From Dehalococcoidales bacterium (GTDB lineage Bacteria > Chloroflexota > Dehalococcoidia > Dehalococcoidales > UBA2162), in assembly GCA_016844285.1 (NCBI GenBank), contig JAENIS010000064.1, positions 1 to 9,377 on the forward strand: DNA of 9,377 nucleotides, written 5' to 3'. The notes below the pieces were generated by a model, which worked only from the letters and a program-made list of their open reading frames with translations, was not told the origin of the DNA and did no database searches. This document shows, piece after piece, positions 5,040 through 9,377 of the stretch. Within the stretch, counting starts at the first letter, position 1. Every line of letters starts with the position of its first letter. Position numbers and translations under genes: made by a program.

Positions 5040-6680
5040 ATGAAATGCCAAACTGCAATCGCCAAAATTCTAAAAATGGAGGGAGTAGATGTTGTCACCG
5101 GTTTTCCGAACAATCCGCTACACGAGGCCATGGCGACCGAAGGCATCAGACTTATCATGTTCAGGACAGAACAGGTAGCCGTGCAAGCGGCGGACGGCTT
5201 TACCCGGGCTTCATTTGGTAAGCGCATTGGTGTCACTTCAATGCAAGCTGGACCGGGACTTGAGGTGGCTTTTTCAGGTATCAGAGAAGCCTTCAGCGAC
5301 GGTGTGCCAATTCTGGTGTTGCCGAGCGGAGAAGAGCGACGTCGCATTAGCACTGACCCCTTCTTCGATGCCGTGCAGCACTTTCGGGGATTGACGAAGT
5401 GGGCGGATTCGGTCAACTTCGCCGACCGGACACCGGAAATAATGAGGCGTGCCTTCACTTACCTTAGAACTGGACGACCCCGTCCGGTATTGGTTGAGGT
5501 ACCGACCGATGTAATGAACGAAGAGTTCGATGATGCGAAATTTCAATATAAACCGGTAAAAGGCGCTAAACCGGCGGGAGACCCGGCTGACGTGAAGGAA
5601 GTAGCTAAGGCGCTGATAGCAGCCAAGAATCCAGTCATCCGTGCCGGACAGGGGGTTCTCTACGCATGCGCCTGGGATGAACTCCGTGAGCTTGCGGAAT
5701 TGCTGCAAGTCCCGGTATTCACGACGATGAATGGCAAGAGTGCTTTCCCTGAGAACCATCCGCTATCTCTCGGAGCCGGAGGACGGACACGACCTAAAAT
5801 GTTGGTACACTTTTTAGACAAAGCCGACCTGGTATTTGCCATTGGCTCTAGTTGCACCAGACACGCCTTTGGCACGACGATTCCTGATGGCAAGGTCATC
5901 ATGCAATCGACCATAGATGAACGTGATATCAATAAAGACTACATCATCGAACAAGCCATTATCGGTGATGCGAAGCTGGTACTAAAGCAACTTGTCGATG
6001 AGATTAAAAAACAAATTGGCCCTGGAGGCAGAAAGGATAACGGCGCGGTTGCTAGAGAGATTAAGGCAATCAAAGATGAGTGGTTGAAAGAGTGGATGCC
6101 GAAGCTTACCTCGGACGAGGTTCCGATTAATCCCTACCGGGTATACTGGGACCTGCAGAAGGCATTGGACCGCAAGGAAACGATTGTAACCCACGACTCT
6201 GGGACGCCACGGGATTCACTGGTCCCCTTTTGGGAATCTCTCATACCCGGTGGCTATATCGGTTTTGGAAAAGACCATATGCTTGGTGCCGGATTGGGCC
6301 TGGCAATGGGTGCCAAGCTGGCCAGGCCAGATAGAACTGTGGTCAACATTGGCGGCGAGGGTGCCTTTGGCATGGTAGGGATGAACTTTGAGACGGCAGT
6401 AAGAGCAAAAATACCCATCCTGACCGTCGTTCTGAATAACGGTGTGCTGGGAGGGACTTTAAGGGCAAACCCGGTAGCTAGTGATCGCTGCGGCATCCAC
6501 GTTGAGTCTGGGAACTATAGCAAAGTCGCTGAAGGACTCGGAGGGTATACCGAAAGGGTGGAGCGGCCACAGGACATCATACCTGCGGTGCAAAGAGCAA
6601 GGAAAGTGCTCGCTTCTGGTCAGCCGGCACTTCTTGAAATTATGAGCCGGGAGGAGACCGAAGTATCATGCCGTCAGTAA
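5040..6680 (+). CDS. Thiamine pyrophosphate-dependent enzyme, acetolactate synthase/decarboxylase-like
   Basis: This 546-residue protein has the three-domain layout of the ALS/POX/decarboxylase superfamily: an N-terminal PYR domain (about 1-165), a central domain (about 185-320) and a C-terminal PP domain (about 365-540). The catalytic Glu that activates TPP is E44 in RTEQVAVQAADGFTR. The PP-domain metal/diphosphate motif, usually GDG-x24-27-NN, is present as GEG (439-441) and NN (466-467). The loop MQAGPGLEVAFSGIREA (68-84) matches the superfamily's GPG segment. Reactions in this superfamily include decarboxylation of 2-keto acids, carboligation and 2-hydroxyacyl-CoA or oxalyl-CoA cleavage. 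The N-terminus GFPNNPLHEAM is not one I can tie to a named enzyme. The preceding RidA gene and the nearby CoA-transferase hint at a keto- or hydroxy-acid pathway. A GC-rich hairpin follows at 6753-6777. Confidence 0.9.
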   Translation: MKCQTAIAKILKMEGVDVVTGFPNNPLHEAMATEGIRLIMFRTEQVAVQAADGFTRASFGKRIGVTSMQAGPGLEVAFSGIREAFSDGVPILVLPSGEERRRISTDPFFDAVQHFRGLTKWADSVNFADRTPEIMRRAFTYLRTGRPRPVLVEVPTDVMNEEFDDAKFQYKPVKGAKPAGDPADVKEVAKALIAAKNPVIRAGQGVLYACAWDELRELAELLQVPVFTTMNGKSAFPENHPLSLGAGGRTRPKMLVHFLDKADLVFAIGSSCTRHAFGTTIPDGKVIMQSTIDERDINKDYIIEQAIIGDAKLVLKQLVDEIKKQIGPGGRKDNGAVAREIKAIKDEWLKEWMPKLTSDEVPINPYRVYWDLQKALDRKETIVTHDSGTPRDSLVPFWESLIPGGYIGFGKDHMLGAGLGLAMGAKLARPDRTVVNIGGEGAFGMVGMNFETAVRAKIPILTVVLNNGVLGGTLRANPVASDRCGIHVESGNYSKVAEGLGGYTERVERPQDIIPAVQRARKVLASGQPALLEIMSREETEVSCRQ

Positions 6681-6752
6681 CTCTTTTGTCTCAGTTAATA
6701 TTATGCTCTGCAAAGCCTTGCCTTTTAACACCGATAGTCTCTTTCTTGAACT

Positions 6753-6777
6753 ACCCCCTTCCCGATGGGAAGGGGGT
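6753..6777. repeat. GC-rich 11-bp hairpin downstream of the TPP gene
   Basis: ACCCCCTTCCC (6753-6763), loop GAT, then the exact complement GGGAAGGGGGT (6767-6777). It lies about 72 bp after the TPP stop. Neither flank has a U-tract, so it is not a standard intrinsic terminator. The sequence style (C-rich/G-rich arms followed by TAGAGGGATGGG) resembles short dispersed repeats and recalls the C-rich block at 8541-8575. It may still reduce read-through or stabilise the upstream mRNA. Confidence 0.6.
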
Positions 6778-6802
6778 TAGAGGGATGGGCATTCGACTGA
6801 AG

Positions 6803-6814
6803 CTTGCCGGCAAG
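6803..6814. repeat. 12-bp perfect palindrome CTTGCCGGCAAG
   Basis: CTTGCCGGCAAG is self-complementary. Flanking CTGA (6797-6800) and TCAG (6815-6818) extend the symmetry after a 2-nt bulge on the left. It could be a regulator site or part of a repeat. It is more than 100 bp from the next -35, so direct control of that promoter is uncertain. Confidence 0.4.
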
Positions 6815-6904
6815 TCAGAGCATTCCCCTATTTTCAGGAAGTAGCAATAGACGCCTATTTACCTGACGTGACAATAGTAAGGAAAAAGGGACAGGCGGGG
6901 GATG

Positions 6905-6919
6905 GATTGTTAAACAATC
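6905..6919. promoter_or_regulatory. Operator-like palindrome GATTGTTAAACAATC
   Basis: Two perfect 7-bp arms flank a single central A. The palindrome ends 7 bp before the -35 hexamer of the MoaD-gene promoter, a position suited to an activator or a repressor contacting polymerase. No regulator gene is adjacent. Confidence 0.45.
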
Positions 6920-6926
6920 TCTTAAA

Positions 6927-6956
6927 TTGACAGTACCCGGCGTTTACGATTACTAT
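6927..6956 (+). promoter_or_regulatory. Sigma70-type promoter for the MoaD-like gene
   Basis: A perfect -35 TTGACA (6927-6932), an 18-bp spacer and TACTAT (6951-6956, four of six). The start point near 6963 leaves a leader of about 23 nt before the ATG. The 12 bases ending at the -35, CTTAAATTGACA, recur with one change (CTTAAGTTGACA, 7408-7419) at the flavoprotein promoter. Confidence 0.6.
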
Positions 6957-6985
6957 TATCAAACTGGGAGCGGAGAGTACCGGCA

Positions 6986-7258
6986 ATGGGTGTCAAGATA
7001 AATATCGCCTCATATTTACAGCCTTTTACCAATAGCACGGCGGTCATTGAAGTCAAGGCTAATACCGTCGGTGAGGGTATCTCGCAATTGGTCAAGCAGT
7101 TTCCGGACATCGGGAAGATGCTCTTAGATATGAACGGTAAACTGCACAGCTATGTCGGTATCTATGTTAATAGTGAGGATGCCTACCCGGAGAGCCTGGC
7201 GAAGCCAGTCAAAGATGGAGATGAGCTTCACATCCTGTACATCATCAGCGGGGGATAA
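6986..7258 (+). CDS. MoaD/ThiS-like ubiquitin-fold sulfur-carrier protein
   Basis: This 90-residue protein has the length of MoaD and archaeal-type small modifier proteins. It starts with a beta strand (MGVKINIASYLQPF), has a central helix (TVGEGISQLVKQFP, 27-40), then the typical DGDELHILYIISGG ending (77-90). The exposed C-terminal Gly-Gly is the hallmark: an E1-like enzyme adenylates it and it is thiocarboxylated to donate sulfur in molybdopterin, thiamine, cysteine or tungsten-cofactor pathways, or is conjugated to proteins. No MoaE, MoeB/ThiF-like activator, ThiG or cysteine synthase is in the window, so the pathway is open. A GGAGA motif 9 nt before the ATG and its own promoter support a short transcription unit. 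The palindromic repeat begins 8 bp after the stop. Confidence 0.9.
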   Translation: MGVKINIASYLQPFTNSTAVIEVKANTVGEGISQLVKQFPDIGKMLLDMNGKLHSYVGIYVNSEDAYPESLAKPVKDGDELHILYIISGG

Positions 7259-7266
7259 AACAGAAA

Positions 7267-7375
7267 TGTCATTGCGAGGGGTCTTTAGACCCCGTGGCAA
7301 TCTCTACCCAAGACATTCCGAGATTGCTTCGCTTCCCCTTCGCTATGCTCAGGGCTTCGGCTCACCGCAATGACA
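7267..7375. repeat. REP/MITE-like palindromic element with 10-bp terminal inverted repeats
   Basis: The 109-bp unit begins TGTCATTGCG (7267-7276) and ends with the exact complement CGCAATGACA (7366-7375). Inside are a perfect hairpin GGGGTCT-TT-AGACCCC (7278-7293) and inverted arms CAATCTC/GAGATTG (7298-7304 and 7320-7326). The whole RNA or single strand could fold as a branched cruciform. Elements with the TCATTGCGAG...CGCAATGA edges are, to my knowledge, widespread small dispersed repeats in many bacterial genomes. It carries no coding capacity; open frames crossing it are shadows. It separates the MoaD-like and flavoprotein genes and may act on the 3' end of the MoaD mRNA. Confidence 0.8.
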
Positions 7376-7413
7376 GACAACCCAAATGCAAACAGAACCA
7401 ATCACCCCTTAAG

Positions 7414-7443
7414 TTGACAAAAAGAGACACGGAGGTCTAACAT
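7414..7443 (+). promoter_or_regulatory. Sigma70-type promoter for the NMO-like gene
   Basis: A perfect -35 TTGACA (7414-7419), an 18-bp spacer and TAACAT (7438-7443, four of six). The start point near 7450 leaves a leader of about 38 nt before the ATG. The spacer length and the upstream CTTAA match the promoter of the MoaD-like gene, so the two genes could share regulation. Confidence 0.55.
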
Positions 7444-7487
7444 TAACCAGGTTAGCTTGCGCACAAAATCAGGAGACGGAGATTAAG

Positions 7488-8459
7488 ATGATTAAGACCA
7501 GGGTTACCGAGATGCTGGGAATCAAATACCCGATAGTAGCAGCACCGATGCAGTGGCTATCGCGAGCGGAGTTTGCTGCTGCCGTTTCGAATGCTGGTGG
7601 GCTGGGCATGCTCGCTTCACTCACCTTCCCCACGCCCAAAGAGCTGCGCGAAGAGATAAGGAAGACGAAAAGCCTGACGGATAAGCCTTTTGCGGTGAAT
7701 GTTACCCTGATGCCAACCGCCCGCACGGTAAACTATGAGGAGTACTTTAATGCCGCCATTGAGGAGGGGGTAAAAATCTTTGAAACCTCGGGGCGAAGTC
7801 CCGAACCATATATGAAGCTCCTCAAGGATGCCAGGGTGACCACCATGCATCGAGCCACCAGAACCAGGGACATCAAGACCATTGAGCGGGTTGGGGTGGA
7901 TATCGGCATTATCATTGGCTTCGAGGCGGCCGGGCATCCCGGAATCGAAGACGTCAGCTCTTTAGTCCGAATTCCGGTCGCGGTGGACGCTGTGAAAATC
8001 CCCGTTATTGCCGGTGGCGGCATTACTGATGCCCGCGGCTTTGTCGCCGCCCTCGCCCTCGGTGCCGAGGGTGTGCTCATGGGCACTCGCTTTATGGCCA
8101 GCCAGGAATGCCCGATACACCCCAAGATTAAGGAGTGGCTACTCCAGCTCGGCGAAGCCGACACGATGATAATTTCGCGTACTCTCCGCAATCCCGAAAG
8201 AGTGGTGAGAGCGCCTCATGCCGAAAAGATACTGGAGATGGAAGGTAAAGGCGCCACTTTAGAAGAGCTAGTACCACTGTTGGGCGGTCAGAGAGGACGC
8301 AACGCCTATGCTACCGGGGACGTCAGCGAGGCGATAATGACCGTCGGTCAGGGGGTAGGCCTGATACATGATATACCCAGTGTCAAGGAGATTATTGATG
8401 GTATTATCAGTGGGGCAGAGCTAATTACACAGCGCTTACGTCAGATAGGTATCGGCTAA
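7488..8459 (+). CDS. Nitronate monooxygenase / 2-nitropropane dioxygenase-like flavoprotein
   Basis: This 323-residue TIM-barrel protein belongs to the family of FMN enzymes that includes nitronate monooxygenase and the enoyl-ACP reductase FabK. Visible marks are the N-terminal YPIVAAPMQWLSRAEFAAAVSNAGGLGML (14-42), the motif GFEAAGHPG (144-152) with H150, equivalent to the catalytic His of class I NMO, and the FMN-phosphate site IAGGGITDARGFVAALALGAEGVLMGTRF (174-202). Class I NMOs oxidise alkyl nitronates such as propionate 3-nitronate to aldehyde or keto products with nitrite, using oxygen. Many genes so annotated, especially in anaerobes, have unknown reactions, so activity here is uncertain; FabK-type function is the main alternative. 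GGAG (7478-7481) lies 6 nt before the ATG. It has its own promoter and ends facing the recombinase gene. Confidence 0.9.
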   Translation: MIKTRVTEMLGIKYPIVAAPMQWLSRAEFAAAVSNAGGLGMLASLTFPTPKELREEIRKTKSLTDKPFAVNVTLMPTARTVNYEEYFNAAIEEGVKIFETSGRSPEPYMKLLKDARVTTMHRATRTRDIKTIERVGVDIGIIIGFEAAGHPGIEDVSSLVRIPVAVDAVKIPVIAGGGITDARGFVAALALGAEGVLMGTRFMASQECPIHPKIKEWLLQLGEADTMIISRTLRNPERVVRAPHAEKILEMEGKGATLEELVPLLGGQRGRNAYATGDVSEAIMTVGQGVGLIHDIPSVKEIIDGIISGAELITQRLRQIGIG

Positions 8460-8460
8460 C

Positions 8461-8505
8461 GACAGGTATGAGCTAATGTCCTGTCCTGGTAATTACTGAA
8501 CCAGG
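8461..8505 (+). other. Two weak overlapping hairpins after the NMO-like gene
   Basis: GACAGG (8461-8466) pairs with CCTGTC (8480-8485), and CCTGGT (8485-8490) pairs with ACCAGG (8500-8505). Both start within 30 bp of the stop codon and have 6-bp stems with 9-13-nt loops. Neither is followed by a U-tract. They may contribute to mRNA 3' end protection or weak termination ahead of the convergent recombinase gene. Confidence 0.3.
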
Positions 8506-8540
8506 GACTGCTCCAGCATGGATTACCACTTAAGGACGAC

Positions 8541-8575
8541 CTCACCCCCTTAATCCCCCTCTCCTCTTAGGAGAG
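8541..8575. repeat. C-rich dispersed-repeat-like block with a 7-bp hairpin
   Basis: A C-rich run (CTCACCCCCTTAATCCCCCT from 8541) leads into the perfect hairpin CTCTCCT-CTT-AGGAGAG (8559-8575). It sits between the convergent NMO-like and recombinase genes and is similar in style to the hairpin at 6753-6777. On the minus strand it lies just after the recombinase stop. I read it as part of a repeat or the edge of the mobile element. Confidence 0.5.
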
Positions 8576-8586
8576 CTTCGCCCCTC

Positions 8587-9377
8587 TTAGACGCCCCGCA
8601 GTTTACCTCTCATACGGGGAAAAGATTTAAGAGAGGGGGCGTAGCCCCCTCTCAATGGCATAGGCTCAATGCTACTTTCATCCACGTCTACCTTGCCGGT
8701 TATTTCCACGCTCACGCCGTCAAGCCATACCGTGATACCAAGCATCTCTAAGGCAAGGCGCTTGCCTTCATAGTCAAGGTTTGCTATGCCCTTGTGTAAT
8801 GTCTGAATGAAGGCATCCAGTTTGTCCACGTCAACAACGGCTTCCTTGCTGGCCTTTATCTGTCTCTCAAGCTCGGCTTGTTGTGCCTTCAGTGTTTCCT
8901 TCGCCTTGTTCAAGCGCCTGTTTTCCGTTTCTACCTGGTCTTCGGGAAAGCCCTTGAGCGCCCATTGTAATAGCTGGTGCTGCTCCCGGTCTGTTGCTTT
9001 AAGCTGGCGCTTCACGTCCTCTAGTTCCACCTCAAATACCCCTATCTGGTTGGCATCCTCTTGCTGTGCCTTTAGCTGGCCGATGATTAGCTCTGGCTTA
9101 CTCAGATAGCCTGTAAGTTCCGTCCATACCATGTCCTCAAGCCTCTTGGCGTTCCAGCCCTTGTTTTGGCAATGTTCGCCCGGTATTGATGCATTCATCG
9201 CCTTTCGGCCAATGCAGCGATAGCGCCGCACGCCTTTGCTATCTCCAGCACCGGCATAGGTTCGCCCGCACTGACGACACCGAATACGGCCACGTAACAG
9301 GTATTGGTGTTTAACGTTGCGTGGCGATTGGGTACTGTTTAGTTGTAGTTGCCTTTGCGCATCATCAAAAAGCTCCT
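8587..9377 (-). CDS. Large serine recombinase, C-terminal part (5' end beyond window)
   Basis: The frame is open from the right edge to the TAA at 8587-8589, giving about 263 codons; the GTG at 9231 is internal, not a start. The visible N-terminal part, reading ELFDDAQRQL then SPRNVKHQYLLRGRIRC, is the end of the recombinase domain followed by the zinc beta-ribbon. The four Cys are at codons 9277-9279, 9268-9270, 9214-9216 and 9169-9171. A Gln/Lys/Glu-rich coiled coil (about 8842-9075) follows, then a beta-rich tail (GITVWLDGVSVEITGKVDV). These are the DNA-binding and synapsis-controlling parts of large serine integrases, which insert phages, ICEs or transposons at short att sites. The catalytic Ser domain must lie to the right of the window. 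The last ~26 codons overlap a GC-rich hairpin, so the true C-terminus may be altered. It is convergent with the NMO-like gene. Confidence 0.9.
   Translation of the reverse strand, partial: ELFDDAQRQLQLNSTQSPRNVKHQYLLRGRIRCRQCGRTYAGAGDSKGVRRYRCIGRKAMNASIPGEHCQNKGWNAKRLEDMVWTELTGYLSKPELIIGQLKAQQEDANQIGVFEVELEDVKRQLKATDREQHQLLQWALKGFPEDQVETENRRLNKAKETLKAQQAELERQIKASKEAVVDVDKLDAFIQTLHKGIANLDYEGKRLALEMLGITVWLDGVSVEITGKVDVDESSIEPMPLRGGYAPSLKSFPRMRGKLRGV
8620..8653 (-). terminator. Terminator-like hairpin inside the 3' end of the recombinase frame
   Basis: Read leftward, GAGAGGGGGC, loop TAC, GCCCCCTCTC (8653-8631) forms a perfect 10-bp GC-rich stem followed by TTAAATCTTTTCC. This resembles an intrinsic terminator with an interrupted U-tract. 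It lies about 15 codons before the stop of the recombinase frame, so either the frame truly encodes it (residues around MPLRGGYAPSL) or a repeat has replaced the original 3' end. Confidence 0.5.

Larger units (their letters stand above)
6681..6985. other. Intergenic region: hairpins, operator-like palindromes and a promoter
   Basis: About 305 bp without a supportable gene. In order it contains a GC-rich hairpin (6753-6777) after the TPP gene, a 12-bp palindrome (6803-6814), an odd palindrome (6905-6919), a TTGACA promoter (6927-6956) and a GGAGA ribosome binding site (6972-6976) 9 nt before the MoaD-like start. The presence of hairpin plus promoter suggests the MoaD-like gene is a new transcription unit. 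Confidence 0.6.

Noticed and set aside
2968..6680. Oxalate degradation pair (formyl-CoA transferase plus oxalyl-CoA decarboxylase)
   Set aside because: The gene families fit, but the TPP enzyme N-terminus and GEG motif do not match what I know of oxalyl-CoA decarboxylase, and the genes are divergent rather than paired.
7152..7373. Plus-strand frame overlapping the MoaD-like gene and the repeat
   Set aside because: Out of frame with the clear GG-ended protein, lacks a ribosome binding site and its second half is palindromic repeat.
7267..7375. CRISPR repeat or intrinsic terminator
   Set aside because: There is a single unit without spacers, and no stem is followed by a U-tract; the structure fits a dispersed palindromic element.
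9229..9231. GTG at 9231 as the recombinase start
   Set aside because: The frame stays open to the window edge and encodes the zinc-ribbon first Cys pair and LLRG motif upstream of it.

Overview
This window looks like a chromosomal segment of an uncultured bacterium. The best guess is a Dehalococcoidia-type Chloroflexota, but this is inference only. The hints are a lipoprotein with a long Pro/Thr/Ala linker behind its lipobox, a density of CoA-, TPP- and flavin-dependent catabolic genes, Shine-Dalgarno-led starts, moderate GC, and small palindromic repeats of the 'TGTCATTGCG...CGCAATGACA' kind. No rRNA, tRNA or CRISPR array was seen.

Layout. The left half reads leftward (minus strand). From the centre outward it holds a class III (CaiB/BaiF) CoA-transferase, a family 5 oligopeptide-type substrate-binding lipoprotein with its own good promoter, a crotonase-fold enoyl-CoA hydratase/isomerase homologue, and the first 39 codons of an unrecognised small protein cut by the window edge. 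About 345 bp of divergent intergenic DNA (4171-4515) carries a leftward extended -10 promoter, an 8-bp tandem repeat and a palindrome resembling a LacI/PurR-type operator. The right half reads rightward: a RidA-family deaminase, a TPP-dependent acetolactate-synthase-like enzyme, a MoaD/ThiS-like ubiquitin-fold protein ending in Gly-Gly, and a nitronate-monooxygenase/FabK-type flavoprotein. The last two each have a TTGACA promoter. At the right edge, on the minus strand, is the C-terminal part of a large serine recombinase (zinc ribbon plus coiled coil), so a mobile element enters here.

How the genes may work together. Uptake (binding lipoprotein), CoA activation (CoA-transferase), acyl-CoA chemistry (crotonase), C-C cleavage or carboligation (TPP enzyme), removal of enamine/imine by-products (RidA) and flavin oxidation of a carbanion-type substrate (NMO) would fit catabolism of a carboxylic, possibly nitrogen-bearing, compound. 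The substrate cannot be read from the sequence, and no permease, CoA ligase or dedicated regulator is present. Points of interest are active-site departures in the crotonase (second catalytic Glu replaced by Pro) and the TPP enzyme (GDG replaced by GEG), a carrier protein without its usual partners, several perfect palindromes near promoters, and a recombinase whose 3' end runs through a terminator-like hairpin. I do not see a clear new defence or genetic system; the best candidate for novelty is the metabolic locus itself.
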